A stretch of DNA of 64,000 bases, from positions 33,417 through 97,416 of the forward strand of contig CAYJQC010000018.1 of the NCBI GenBank assembly GCA_964372215.1. Direction: 5' to 3'. Position 1 is the first letter of the stretch; the number at the start of each line of letters is the position of its first letter. Origin of the DNA: DAIMFL01 sp964372215. GTDB taxonomy: Bacteria; Pseudomonadota; Alphaproteobacteria; Dongiales; Dongiaceae. The position numbers and the translations under genes are program-made. The notes below the pieces were generated by a model. That model saw nothing but the letters and a program-made list of their open reading frames with translations. It was not told the DNA's origin and did no database searches. This document shows positions 33,729 to 43,404 of this stretch, one piece after another.

Positions 33729-36700
33729 TCACGCCGCCATCCCCGCAATCTGCTCCATCAGCTTGCGCACGCCGGCGATGCGCGCCTTCGGGGTTTCCCA
33801 GTCGTCGCGGTAGACCACGCGCTGGTCGGGCTTCAGGGAGATGTAGTCGCGGCGGCGGTTGATGAACTCGACCAGCTTCTCGGGCCGGGCGAAGCGGTTC
33901 TTGTAGAAGGCGAACACCGCGCCCTTGGGGCCGGCATCGACCTTCTCGACCCCGGCGTCGCGGCACAGCCGCTTGATGGCGATGATCTGCAGCAGGTTCT
34001 CGACTTCGATCGGGAGGGTCCCGAAACGGTCGACCATCTCGGCGGCGAAGCCCTCGATCTCGGCGCCGTCGACCAGGCCGGCGATGCGGCGATAGAGCCC
34101 GAGGCGCACGCCGAGATCGGCGACATAGGTGTCGGGGATCAGCACCGACGTGCCGATGTTGATCTGCGGCGTCCAGTCCTCCGCCGCCTCGGCCTTCTCC
34201 TTGGCGGTCTGGCCGCGGGCCGCCGCCACCGCCTCCTCCAGCATGTGCTGGTAGAGCTCGATGCCGACCTCGCGGACATGGCCGGACTGTTCCTCGCCCA
34301 GCAAATTGCCGGCGCCGCGGATGTCGAGGTCGTGGCTGGCCAGGGTGAAGCCGGCGCCGAGCGTATCGAGCGTCTGCATCACGTCGAGGCGCTTCTGCGC
34401 GGTCTGCGACAGCACCCTTGAGGGCGGCAGGGTGAGATAGGCGTAGCCGCGCAGCTTGGAGCGGCCGATGCGGCCGCGAAGCTGGTAGAGCTGGGCCAGG
34501 CCGAACATGTCGGCCCGGTGGATCACCATGGTGTTGGCGGTCGGGATGTCGATGCCGGATTCGACGATGTTGGTGGACAGCAGCAGGTCGTATTGCCGGT
34601 CGTAGAAGGCGGTCATCGCCTTCTCGAGCTGGGTCGGCGCCATCCGGCCATGGGCGACCACCAGCTTGATCTCCGGCACCAGCTTGCGCAGGCGCTCGGC
34701 GACGTGGTCGATGTCCTCGATGCGCGGGCAGACATAGAAGCTCTGCCCGCCGCGGAAATGCTCGCGCATGATCGCCTCGCGCACGATCACCGGGTCGAAC
34801 GGCAGGATGAAGGTGCGGACCGCCAATCGGTCCACCGGAGGGGTGGCGATCAGGCTCATCTCGCGCACGCCGGAGAGCGCCAGCTGCAGGGTGCGCGGGA
34901 TCGGCGTGGCGGTCAGGGTCAGCACGTGGACCGCGGCGCGCAGCTCCTTCAGCCGCTCCTTCTGGCCGACCCCGAAATGCTGCTCCTCGTCGACGATCAT
35001 CAGGCCGAGGTTCTGGAACTCGATGGATTTCGACAGCAGCGCGTGGGTGCCGATGACGATGTCGATCCGGCCGTCCTTGACGCCCTGCTTGACCTCGCTC
35101 GCCGCCTTGCCGGCGACCAGCCGCGAGAGCTGCCCGAGCTTCACCGGCAGGCCCTTGAAGCGCTCGCTGAAGGTGCGGAAATGCTGGCGGCACAGCAGGG
35201 TGGTCGGCGTCACCACCGCCACCTGGTGCCCGGTCATGGCGGCGATGAAGGCGGCGCGCAGCGCCACCTCGGTCTTGCCGAAGCCGACATCGCCGCAGAT
35301 CAGGCGGTCCATCGGCTTGCCCGAGACCAGGTCGGACAGCACGTCCTCGATGGCGCGCAGCTGGTCCTCGGTCTCAGGGTACGGAAAGCGGGCGCAGAAT
35401 TCGTCGTACAGCCCTTCCGGCGGGATCATGGTCTCGCCCGGCCGCACCAGGCGCTTGGCGGCGGTGGCGATGAGCTGCTCGGCGATCTCGCGGATGCGCT
35501 GCTTGACCCGGGCCTTGCGCGCCTGCCACGCCGCGCCGCCGAGACGGTCGAGCTGCGCCAGCATGTCGGCCGAGCCGTAGCGCGACACCACCTCGATGTT
35601 CTCGACCGGCACGAACAGCTTGTCGTTGCCCTCGTAAATGAGGCGCAGGCAATCATGCGCGGCGCCGTTGACGGTCAGGGTCTCCAGCCCGTCATAGCGG
35701 CCGATGCCGTGGTCGACATGAACGACGAAGTCGCCCTCGCCGTAATGGGCGAGCTCGGCCAGGAGCTGCTCCGGCTTGCGCTTGGCCTTGGCGGGGCGCG
35801 CCAAGCGGTCGCCCAGGATGTCCTGCTCGCCGATGACGGCGAGCCCCTCGCCGACAAAGCCGCGGTCGAGGCCGAGCACGACGGCGGCGACCGCGCCGTC
35901 GGGCAGTGTCTCGATCGCGGGGAAGTCGCGGGCGATCTCGATCGGACGCAGCCCGTGATCGCGGAGCACCGTGGTCAGGCGGTCGAGGCTGCCCGGGCTG
36001 TAGAAGGCGAGGACGACCCGGCGTCCGGCCTGGCGCGCGGCGTCGACATGGTCGCGCACCGCGTCGTACAGGCTGATGTCGGGCTGGGCGCGCACGTCGC
36101 CGAACTCGCGCCCCGGCCGCCCGCCGGCGTCGATGGCGTTCTGCATCCCCTCGGGCATGGCGAACGGCGACAGCGCGCCGACCTGGCGCTCGTCGAGCAA
36201 ATCGTCCCAGTCGTCGGTCCCGAGGTAGAGCAGCTCGGTGGGCAGCGCCCGGTAGGGCGTGCCGCCGGCCTCCTCGGCGCGCTGCAGCTCGGCCCGGGCG
36301 CGATAGAAATCGGCGATCGTCTCGACCCGGACGTCGCGCGCCTCCTCGGCCTGGTGGTCGAGGGTGACGGACACGCCCGGCAGGTAGTCGAGCAGGGACA
36401 CCAGCCGCTCGTGGAACAGCGGCAGCCAGTGCTCCATGCCGGGATACAGCCGCCCGGCGCTGACCGCCTCGTAGAGCGGATCGTCGCTCGCCGGGGCGCC
36501 GAAGCGGGCGCGGTAGCCGCTGCGGAAGCGCTCGATCGACTCCGCGTCGAGCCGCAGCTCGCTCACCGGCTTGATGGCGATCTCGGGCACCGCGGTGGTG
36601 CTGCGCTGGGTCAGGGGATCGAAGCTGCGGATCTGCTCGATCTCGTCGCCGAAGAAATCGACCCGCAGCGGCGCCTCGGCGCCCGGCGGGAACAGATCGA

Positions 36701-37226
36701 CGATGCCGCCGCGGACCGCGTACTCGCCGGAATCCCCGACCGTCTCGGCCCGCAGATAGCCGTTGCCGGCGAGGAACCCGACCAGCTTGTCCTGGGCGAT
36801 CGCCAGGCCGGCGGACAGCTCCAGCACCGTGCCCTCGAAACTGGCGGGCGCCGGCACCAGCTGCAGCAGGGCCGAGACCGTGGTGAGCACGATCCGCGGC
36901 CGGTCCGGTTCCGGCGCGGGCGCCGCCAGCCGGGTCAGGGTGTCGATGCGCGCCGACACGATGTCGCGATGGGGCGACACCCGGTCATAGGGCAGGCAGT
37001 CCCAGGCCGGGAACGCCAGCACCTCGATCTCGGGGGCGAAGAAGGCCAGGCCGGCGGCGAGCTGGGCCATGCGCGAATCGTCGCGCGCGACATGGAGATG
37101 GGCCGCGGGGACGCGCTGGGCCGCGCTGCGCACCAGCCGGGCGAGAAACGGCGCGTCATAGCCTTCCGGCACGCCGGCGATCGTCAGCCGGCCCGGGTGC
37201 TTCGGAAGAAGTGCTTGAGCTTTCAA
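33729..37226 (-). CDS. mfd: Transcription-repair coupling factor
   Basis: 1165-aa SF2 translocase that removes RNA polymerase stalled at lesions and recruits UvrA. Order: UvrB-like damage-recognition modules (WDCLPYDRVSPHRDI near residue 75), an RNAP-interacting domain, the RecG-like motor with Walker A GDVGFGKTE near residue 645 and DEEQHFG near 745, then the C-terminal TRCF domain. The start codon is TTG at 37226, overlapping the sdhE stop as TTGA, which supports the choice. Located convergent to the TAXI gene. Confidence 0.95.
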   Translation of the reverse strand: MKAQALLPKHPGRLTIAGVPEGYDAPFLARLVRSAAQRVPAAHLHVARDDSRMAQLAAGLAFFAPEIEVLAFPAWDCLPYDRVSPHRDIVSARIDTLTRLAAPAPEPDRPRIVLTTVSALLQLVPAPASFEGTVLELSAGLAIAQDKLVGFLAGNGYLRAETVGDSGEYAVRGGIVDLFPPGAEAPLRVDFFGDEIEQIRSFDPLTQRSTTAVPEIAIKPVSELRLDAESIERFRSGYRARFGAPASDDPLYEAVSAGRLYPGMEHWLPLFHERLVSLLDYLPGVSVTLDHQAEEARDVRVETIADFYRARAELQRAEEAGGTPYRALPTELLYLGTDDWDDLLDERQVGALSPFAMPEGMQNAIDAGGRPGREFGDVRAQPDISLYDAVRDHVDAARQAGRRVVLAFYSPGSLDRLTTVLRDHGLRPIEIARDFPAIETLPDGAVAAVVLGLDRGFVGEGLAVIGEQDILGDRLARPAKAKRKPEQLLAELAHYGEGDFVVHVDHGIGRYDGLETLTVNGAAHDCLRLIYEGNDKLFVPVENIEVVSRYGSADMLAQLDRLGGAAWQARKARVKQRIREIAEQLIATAAKRLVRPGETMIPPEGLYDEFCARFPYPETEDQLRAIEDVLSDLVSGKPMDRLICGDVGFGKTEVALRAAFIAAMTGHQVAVVTPTTLLCRQHFRTFSERFKGLPVKLGQLSRLVAGKAASEVKQGVKDGRIDIVIGTHALLSKSIEFQNLGLMIVDEEQHFGVGQKERLKELRAAVHVLTLTATPIPRTLQLALSGVREMSLIATPPVDRLAVRTFILPFDPVIVREAIMREHFRGGQSFYVCPRIEDIDHVAERLRKLVPEIKLVVAHGRMAPTQLEKAMTAFYDRQYDLLLSTNIVESGIDIPTANTMVIHRADMFGLAQLYQLRGRIGRSKLRGYAYLTLPPSRVLSQTAQKRLDVMQTLDTLGAGFTLASHDLDIRGAGNLLGEEQSGHVREVGIELYQHMLEEAVAAARGQTAKEKAEAAEDWTPQINIGTSVLIPDTYVADLGVRLGLYRRIAGLVDGAEIEGFAAEMVDRFGTLPIEVENLLQIIAIKRLCRDAGVEKVDAGPKGAVFAFYKNRFARPEKLVEFINRRRDYISLKPDQRVVYRDDWETPKARIAGVRKLMEQIAGMAA

Positions 37227-37501
37227 TATGTTGCTTTGTGAACTTTGAACTGCAGGAGAAGCTGAAGCACGTCGCTCTCGGCGGTTTTCGGCGGCGCCGC
37301 GCGGTCGGTCAGCCAGTCATAGATGTCGGGGTCGCTGTTTTCGAGCAGCGCGGCGTAGCGGTCAAGCTGCGCCTGCGTCATGGCAGCCAGGTGAGCGTCG
37401 GCGAAGCGGCCCAGGATCAAGTCCATCTCGCGGGTACCGCGGTGCCAGCTGCGGAATCGCAGGCGCTTGCGGCAGGCGTCCAGGGTCGCGGCGTCGGTCA
37501 T
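37223..37501 (-). CDS. sdhE: FAD assembly factor SdhE
   Basis: About 92 aa from ATG 37501. It carries the SdhE motif RGTREMD, essential for covalent flavinylation of succinate dehydrogenase, and the LLENSDPDIYDWL helix of the family. An in-frame ATG at 37570 would add 23 residues, but that extension contains rare codons and the shorter form matches the family length. It overlaps mfd by 4 bp and lies divergent from recG, an arrangement common in alphaproteobacteria. Confidence 0.9.
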   Translation of the reverse strand: MTDAATLDACRKRLRFRSWHRGTREMDLILGRFADAHLAAMTQAQLDRYAALLENSDPDIYDWLTDRAAPPKTAESDVLQLLLQFKVHKATY

Positions 37502-37628
37502 TCCGGCTCTTTGCGCACGCGCCACCTCCTCCGCCGGGTCGTCCCGGCGGCGGCGCAGGGGTAGGATCATACAGCGTCGACTCGCGGCGTTGTCAGTGCA
37601 ACCTCATCTGCGACGGTAGTCCGGCCCC

Positions 37629-39710
37629 GTGCGCCCCGAGATCCTGTTCCCGCTTTTCGCCCCGGTGACCACGCTGCCCGGCGTCGGCCCGCGGCTCGGC
37701 AAGCTGTTCGAGCGCCTGGCCGGACCGCATGTGGTTTCGCTGCTCTGGCACCTGCCGAGCGGGATCATCGACCGGCGCTTCGCCCCCAAGATCGCCGACG
37801 CCCCGCCCGGGGTGGTCGCGACCCTGACCGTCACGGTCGACGCCCATGTGCCGGCGCCGAGCCCGCGCCAGCCCTACAAGGTGCGCTGCCGCGACGAGAC
37901 CGGGTTCCTGCACCTGGTGTTCTTCCATGCCCGTCCGGACTACCTGCTGAAGACGCTGCCGCCCGGCGAGGTCCGGGTGGTGAGCGGCCAGGTCGACCGT
38001 TTCGGGGCCGAGCTGCAGATGACCCACCCCGACCATATCGGCCGGCCGGAGGAGCTGGACCAGCTCAAGACCGTCGAGCCGATTTATCCGCTGACGGCGG
38101 GGCTCACCCCCAAGGTGGTGGCCAAGGCGGTGCGGGCGGCGCTCGACAAGCTGCCGGAGCTGCCGGACTGGCTCGACCCGGCCTATCGGCGCGCCCGCGA
38201 CTGGCCGGACTGGAAGGCGGCGGTCCTGGCCGCCCATCACCCGGAGCGGGCCGCCGACCTGCTGCCCAATCACCCGGCGCGCTGCCGCCTCGCCTTCGAC
38301 GAGCTCCTGGCCAGCCAGCTCGCGGTCGCCCTGGTGCGCGCACAGCAGCGCCGCCTGCCCGGCCGGCAGACGAGCGGCGACGGCCGGCTGCGGCAGAAGG
38401 CGCTGGCCGCCCTGCCCTTCGCGCTCACCGGCTCCCAGGTCCAGGCGGTGGACGAGATCGCGGCCGACATGGCGGCGTCGCAGCGCATGCTGCGGCTGCT
38501 GCAGGGCGACGTCGGCAGCGGCAAGACCGTGGTCGCCCTACTCGCCATGCTGATCGCGGTCGAATCCGGCGCGCAGGGCGCCCTGCTCGCCCCGACCGAG
38601 ATCCTGGCGCGCCAGCACCACGCCACCATCGCGCCGCTGGCCGAGGCCGCCGGCATCGGCCTGGCGCTGCTCACCGGGCGCGACAAGGGCAAGGCGCGCC
38701 AGGCGGTCCTCGACGAGCTCGCCGCGGGCGGGATCCCGCTGGTGGTCGGGACCCACGCGCTGCTCGAGGAGGACGTGCAATTCGCCGACCTGGCGCTCGC
38801 CGTGATCGACGAGCAGCATCGCTTCGGCGTCCATCAGCGGCTCGCCCTGACCAACAAGGGCCGCGGCATCGACATGCTGGTGATGACGGCGACGCCGATC
38901 CCGCGCACCCTGATGCTGGCGGCCTATGGCGATCTCGACGTCTCGCGCCTGACCGAGAAGCCGGCGGGACGCCAGAAGATCGATACCCGCACACTGCCGA
39001 TCGAGCGCCTCGACGAGGTGGTGCAGGCGGTCGGCCGCGCCGTGCGCGATGGCGCCCGGGTCTTCTGGGTCTGCCCGCTGGTCGAGGAATCCGAGACGGT
39101 CGACCTCGCCGCCGCGGCCGAGCGCTATGCTCACCTCGCCGATCTCTTCGGCGAGCGCGTCGGGCTGGTTCACGGCCGCATGAAGGGCGCCGAGAAGGAC
39201 GCCGCCATGGCCGCCTTCGCCGCCGGCCGCACCAGCGTCCTGGTGGCGACCACGGTGATCGAGGTCGGGGTCGACGTGCCCGAGGCCACCGTGATGGTGA
39301 TCGAGCACGCCGAGCGCTTCGGCCTCGCCCAGCTGCACCAGCTGCGCGGCCGGGTCGGCCGCGGCCGGGCGCGCTCGACCTGCCTGCTGCTCTATCAGGC
39401 GCCGCTCGGCGAAACCGCCAAGGCTCGGCTCAGCATCATGCGCGAAACCGACGACGGCTTCCGCATCGCCGAGGAGGATCTGCGCCTGCGGGGCGCCGGC
39501 GAACTGCTCGGCACGCGGCAGAGCGGACTGCCGCAGTTCCGCCTCGCCGACCTCGCGGCCCATGGCGAGCTGCTGGCGGCGGCGCGCGACGACGCACGGC
39601 TGATCGTCGAGCGCGATCCGGATCTCGCCGGCCCGCGCGGCCCGGCGCTGCGGGTGCTGCTATACTTGTTCGAACGCGATGCGGCGGTGCGAACCGTACG
39701 CTCGGGCTGA
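37629..39710 (+). CDS. recG: ATP-dependent DNA helicase RecG
   Basis: 693-aa branch-migration helicase. An N-terminal wedge/OB domain comes first (LPGVGPRLGKLFERLAG, then RCRDETGFLHLVFF). The helicase core has Walker A GDVGSGKT (about residues 293-300), DEQH (about 393) and TATPIPRT. The C-terminal HGRMKGAEKD, TTVIEVGVDVPEA and QLRGRVGR segments complete it. The start is GTG 37629. It is divergent from sdhE/mfd. Confidence 0.95.
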   Translation: MRPEILFPLFAPVTTLPGVGPRLGKLFERLAGPHVVSLLWHLPSGIIDRRFAPKIADAPPGVVATLTVTVDAHVPAPSPRQPYKVRCRDETGFLHLVFFHARPDYLLKTLPPGEVRVVSGQVDRFGAELQMTHPDHIGRPEELDQLKTVEPIYPLTAGLTPKVVAKAVRAALDKLPELPDWLDPAYRRARDWPDWKAAVLAAHHPERAADLLPNHPARCRLAFDELLASQLAVALVRAQQRRLPGRQTSGDGRLRQKALAALPFALTGSQVQAVDEIAADMAASQRMLRLLQGDVGSGKTVVALLAMLIAVESGAQGALLAPTEILARQHHATIAPLAEAAGIGLALLTGRDKGKARQAVLDELAAGGIPLVVGTHALLEEDVQFADLALAVIDEQHRFGVHQRLALTNKGRGIDMLVMTATPIPRTLMLAAYGDLDVSRLTEKPAGRQKIDTRTLPIERLDEVVQAVGRAVRDGARVFWVCPLVEESETVDLAAAAERYAHLADLFGERVGLVHGRMKGAEKDAAMAAFAAGRTSVLVATTVIEVGVDVPEATVMVIEHAERFGLAQLHQLRGRVGRGRARSTCLLLYQAPLGETAKARLSIMRETDDGFRIAEEDLRLRGAGELLGTRQSGLPQFRLADLAAHGELLAAARDDARLIVERDPDLAGPRGPALRVLLYLFERDAAVRTVRSG

Positions 39711-39757
39711 AGCGATGGTGCGTCGGCGTCGATGACCGCCAATACCGGGAGGGCACC

Positions 39758-40249
39758 ATGCTGCGCACCCTTTTGCTGATCGCCTTCATGCTGATCGGCG
39801 TGACCGAGGCGGTTGCCGCGGCGCCGCAGAGCGTTGCCTTCTTCGGGTTCGAATTCATCAACTCCTCGCTCGAGCCGACCAGCGCGGCCGAGCGCGCGCG
39901 GCTGGAGATGCTCAACGACTTCTACGGCGAGAAGCTCACGGCCTCCGGCGACTACGAGATCGTCGAGATTCCGCAGGCAGTCGCCGAGCGCCTGGCTAAC
40001 GGACCAGAGATCCGCAATTGCAACGGCTGTGACCTCGAGGCGGCCCGAGAGTCGGGCGCCGATCTGTCGGCCTGGGGCACGGTGCAGAAGGTCAGCAACC
40101 TAATCCTCAACATCAATCTCTACATGATCGATGCCGAGACCGGCGAAGGTTACTTCGTCCGCAGCGTCGACATTCGCGGCAACACGGACGAGAGCTGGCG
40201 CCGCGGCATCAACTACATGCTGAAGAATTATCTCCTGAAGAAACCATGA
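39758..40249 (+). CDS. Secreted DUF2380-type protein
   Basis: 163 aa with a clear signal peptide (TLLLIAFMLIGVTEAVAA). The mature sequence follows the DUF2380 pattern: VAFFGFEFINSSLEP, a Cys-x-x-Cys in NCNGCDLEAAR, GADLSAWGTVQKVSNLIL and a terminal SWRRGINYMLKN. The family is periplasmic and of unknown function. It is immediately upstream of an amine-dehydrogenase-like gene in the same direction, so a linked role in amine oxidation is possible. Confidence 0.82.
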   Translation: MLRTLLLIAFMLIGVTEAVAAAPQSVAFFGFEFINSSLEPTSAAERARLEMLNDFYGEKLTASGDYEIVEIPQAVAERLANGPEIRNCNGCDLEAARESGADLSAWGTVQKVSNLILNINLYMIDAETGEGYFVRSVDIRGNTDESWRRGINYMLKNYLLKKP

Positions 40250-40339
40250 ACGCCTGGAAAGCGGATCGACGAGGCGCAGGCCATCCCGCGCCATCGATCG
40301 GGCGCGCGATGTTCGACATCCGGTATGAGGGCACCTGGG

Positions 40340-42442
40340 ATGCAAGATGACAACAAACCGGCATTGCAGGGCCCCGCGACGGCCGAGGCCGGGCCATACG
40401 CCATTCTGTTCGAGCCGGTGGCGATCGGCCCGGTGACGGCGCCGAACCGCTTCTACCAGGTGCCCCATTGCACGGGTCTCGGCTGGCAGCGGCCGCAAAT
40501 GCTGGCCGCGATGCGCGGCGTCAAGGCCGAGGGCGGCTGGGGCGTCGTCAATACCGAGTACTGCTCGATCCACCCGACATCGGACGACCTGCCGTATCCC
40601 TATGCTTCGCTCTGGGACGAGGACGACATCAAGGCGCACGCCCTGATGACCGAGCGGGTGCACGAGCACGGAGCCCTGGCCGGGGTCGAGCTCTGGCATG
40701 GCGGCGCCCGATCCGCCAACCTTTACAGTCGCGAGGTCGGGCTGGACATCGCCAGCCTGCCCGGCCTGGCTGGCGACCCCTACCAGACCCGCGCGATGGA
40801 CAAGGAGGACATCCGCAACTTCAGGCGCTGGCACCGGGATGCGGCGCTCAGGGCACGGCAGGCAGGATTCGACATCGTCTATGTCTATGCCACGCACGGC
40901 TATCTGCTGTCGCGTTTCCTGTCGCCACTCACGAACGACCGCAGCGACGAGTATGGCGGCTCGACACCGAACCGGGCCCGGCTGGTCCGCGAGTTGATCG
41001 AGGAGACCAAGGAGGCTGTCGGCGATCGTTGCGCGGTCGCGGTGCGCCTGTCTGTCGACGACGGCGGCGGTGGAGACGGAGTGCCGGTGATGGGCTACGG
41101 ACGCGAGGCGTTCGAGCACCTGGCCGAGCTGCCCGACCTCTGGGACCTGAACATCGCCGACTACTCCTACGAAATGGGTGTCTCGCGCTTCGTCAAGGAA
41201 GGCGCGCTCGAAGACTACGTGGCCTTTGCCAAGTCGGTCACCACGAAGCCGGTCGTCACCGTCGGCCGCTTCACCTCCCCCGACACGATGGCGGCCCTGG
41301 TCCGGCGCGGCGTGGTCGATCTGGTCGGTGCCGCCCGTCCCTCAATCGCCGATCCATTCCTGCCGAAGAAGATCCGCGAGGGCCGCCTGGAGGACATCCG
41401 TGAATGCATCGGCTGCAACGTCTGCTATGCGGGCGACGGCAAGGGCGTGCCGATCCGCTGCACCCAGAACCCGACCATGGGCGAGGAATGGCGCCGTGGC
41501 TGGCACCCGGAGCGGATCGCCCCGCGCAAGTCGGGCGCCAGTGTGCTGATCGTCGGCGCCGGGCCGGCCGGGCTGGAGGGCGCCCGCGCACTGGGCCAGC
41601 GCGGCTATCGGGTCACGCTGGCGGAGGCTGAGCCGATCCTGGGTGGCCGCGTCACGCGCGAGGCCGCATTGCCGGGGCTGAGCGAATGGGCCCGTGTCCG
41701 CGACTATCGTGTGCAGCAGCTCGGCACGATGCCCAACGTCGAGATCTACCGAGACAGCGCGCTGACGGCCGATGACGTGCTGGCGTTCGGGGCCGATCAC
41801 GTGGCGATTGCCACCGGTTCCAGATGGCGTGCCGACGGATTCGGTCGCAGCAGCATGGCACCACTGGCCTCGCTCAAAGCGCCGGACCGGGTATTCACCC
41901 CGGACGACATCATGTCCGGGCGCCTGCCGGAGGGCCGGGTTGTGCTCTATGACGATGACAACTACTACATGGGTGCGGTCATTGCAGAGAGGTTGGCCGG
42001 CGTCGGTTCGGCCGTTACCTTCGTCACACCCGAGGACAAGCTCTCGGCCTGGAGCAGCTACACCGCCGAGCAGCACCGCACCCAGCGCCGTCTGATCGAG
42101 CTGGGCGTACAGATCGTCGCCGCGCACGGTCTTGATGCCTATGACGGCCGCGAGGCGAGGCTGGCATGCGGCTACACCGGACGCGAACGGCGGATCGCCG
42201 CAGACGCCCTGGTCATGGTCACTGCCCGGCTGCCCAATGATGCGCTGTACCGCGCCCTGGCCGAGCGCGTTGCTGCGAGGGCCGCGGGAGCGCCGCGGAC
42301 ACTCGAGCGGATCGGCGACTGCAACGCGCCGGCCATCATCGCCGCCGCGGTGTATGCGGGCCACCGCTACGCCAGACTGGTGGACGAGGCCGGGTCTGCT
42401 GATGCGACGGCGGCGCTTCGAGACCGGGTAGTGCCGAGGTGA
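40340..42442 (+). CDS. Trimethylamine/histamine dehydrogenase-like flavoprotein
   Basis: About 700 aa, closely related to TMADH. The N-terminal barrel (NRFYQVPHC, with the Cys that links 6-S-cysteinyl-FMN) is followed by a 4Fe-4S site CIGCNVC plus a later Cys (RCTQNP). A C-terminal ADP-binding domain ends it (VLIVGAGPAGLEGARALG). The NTEYCSI tyrosine (TMADH Tyr60) and the VYAT-H-GYL His/Tyr pair are kept. The two pocket tryptophans are not: the Trp355 position is Asp, as I recall for histamine dehydrogenase, and no Trp lies at Trp264. The substrate is therefore probably another amine. Start at 40340 or 40325. Confidence 0.85.
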   Translation: MQDDNKPALQGPATAEAGPYAILFEPVAIGPVTAPNRFYQVPHCTGLGWQRPQMLAAMRGVKAEGGWGVVNTEYCSIHPTSDDLPYPYASLWDEDDIKAHALMTERVHEHGALAGVELWHGGARSANLYSREVGLDIASLPGLAGDPYQTRAMDKEDIRNFRRWHRDAALRARQAGFDIVYVYATHGYLLSRFLSPLTNDRSDEYGGSTPNRARLVRELIEETKEAVGDRCAVAVRLSVDDGGGGDGVPVMGYGREAFEHLAELPDLWDLNIADYSYEMGVSRFVKEGALEDYVAFAKSVTTKPVVTVGRFTSPDTMAALVRRGVVDLVGAARPSIADPFLPKKIREGRLEDIRECIGCNVCYAGDGKGVPIRCTQNPTMGEEWRRGWHPERIAPRKSGASVLIVGAGPAGLEGARALGQRGYRVTLAEAEPILGGRVTREAALPGLSEWARVRDYRVQQLGTMPNVEIYRDSALTADDVLAFGADHVAIATGSRWRADGFGRSSMAPLASLKAPDRVFTPDDIMSGRLPEGRVVLYDDDNYYMGAVIAERLAGVGSAVTFVTPEDKLSAWSSYTAEQHRTQRRLIELGVQIVAAHGLDAYDGREARLACGYTGRERRIAADALVMVTARLPNDALYRALAERVAARAAGAPRTLERIGDCNAPAIIAAAVYAGHRYARLVDEAGSADATAALRDRVVPR

Positions 42443-42755
42443 ACGTCGCGGAACGGCCGTCCGGGACGACGTGAGGGGCTGAGAAGCCTCCAGTTCGCGC
42501 ACGGGGATAAGAACCTTGCGCGCCTCCGGAGGGCAACGCGGCCCGGAAGTCGGAACAGTCAACCAGACGTAACAATATTTCAATGATAGGGATATTACAG
42601 AACTTTAATGAACCATATTGGGCAATAGGTCGTAACTTTCCGTCAGTACCGCGTGCGCACAGGGCAGCTCGGATGGAGCGGACGACCCACGCGTAGCCGG
42701 CAGCAACACGCCAGACGCGGCTTCGCCCGCCCCACCATGGATGGGGAGGTCAGCC
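42443..42755. other. Intergenic region upstream of a lipoprotein gene
   Basis: About 310 bp. The stretch 42560-42645 is markedly AT-rich for this genome and is the likely promoter region of the lipoprotein gene at 42756. No gene or strong palindrome is seen. Confidence 0.4.
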
Positions 42756-43391
42756 ATGCGTTCATCGACCCGTATCGGCAGCGTCGTGGTGCTCACCGCG
42801 GCCTTCGGACTGGGTGGTTGCGGCACCGAGGTGGTCGCCGGCATCACGCTCGGGCAGCTCTCCACCGGACTGTCCCTCGCCACCACCCTGTTCACCGGCA
42901 AGGGCACCACCGAGCTCGCGATGGACGCCGTCACCGGGCGCGACTGCCGCTTCCTGGAGGGCGCGCTGCGCAGCGACCGGGCGGTCTGCGAGCCCGAGAA
43001 TTCGCTCGCCACCCGCGACGACTTCCGGGGGCTGATGGCGCTGCTGGATGACGGTACGAACGACGGCACTCCGATGGCCGCCGTCGACCCGCCCGTGGCG
43101 CCCGACGGCTACGGTATCGGCGGCGGGCTCCAGGATCCCGATCCGATGCTGCAGCTCGCCGGGCGGCCGGAGATCACAGAGGACGCGCTGGAGAATCTGT
43201 CCGCCGGCACCGCCATCGAGGAACCGACGCCCGGCCCGCTCTTGGAGCGCGCCCGGGACTTCGGCCCCGCCGGCAGCCCGACGGCGCCTAGCGGCTCCCT
43301 GGATAGCCTGCCCGGGGCGCCGACGATGATGGACAGCGTGCGCAGCGTGAACATGGACGGCGCCCAGTTCCAGTGGACGCTGGCGAACTGA
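42756..43391 (+). CDS. Lipoprotein of unknown function
   Basis: 211 aa from ATG 42756, with GGAGG 7 nt upstream. The signal ends in lipobox LGGC. The N-terminal mature part includes a glycine-poor helix and the segment GRDCRFLEGALRSDRAVCEP, which pairs two cysteines; the C-terminal half is Pro/Gly/Asp-rich and probably disordered. The segment resembles small envelope lipoproteins often encoded near secretion or biogenesis genes in alphaproteobacteria, but I do not assign a family. It is convergent with the DUF502 gene. Confidence 0.75.
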   Translation: MRSSTRIGSVVVLTAAFGLGGCGTEVVAGITLGQLSTGLSLATTLFTGKGTTELAMDAVTGRDCRFLEGALRSDRAVCEPENSLATRDDFRGLMALLDDGTNDGTPMAAVDPPVAPDGYGIGGGLQDPDPMLQLAGRPEITEDALENLSAGTAIEEPTPGPLLERARDFGPAGSPTAPSGSLDSLPGAPTMMDSVRSVNMDGAQFQWTLAN

Positions 43392-43404
43392 ATCGCTTGG
43401 AGGC

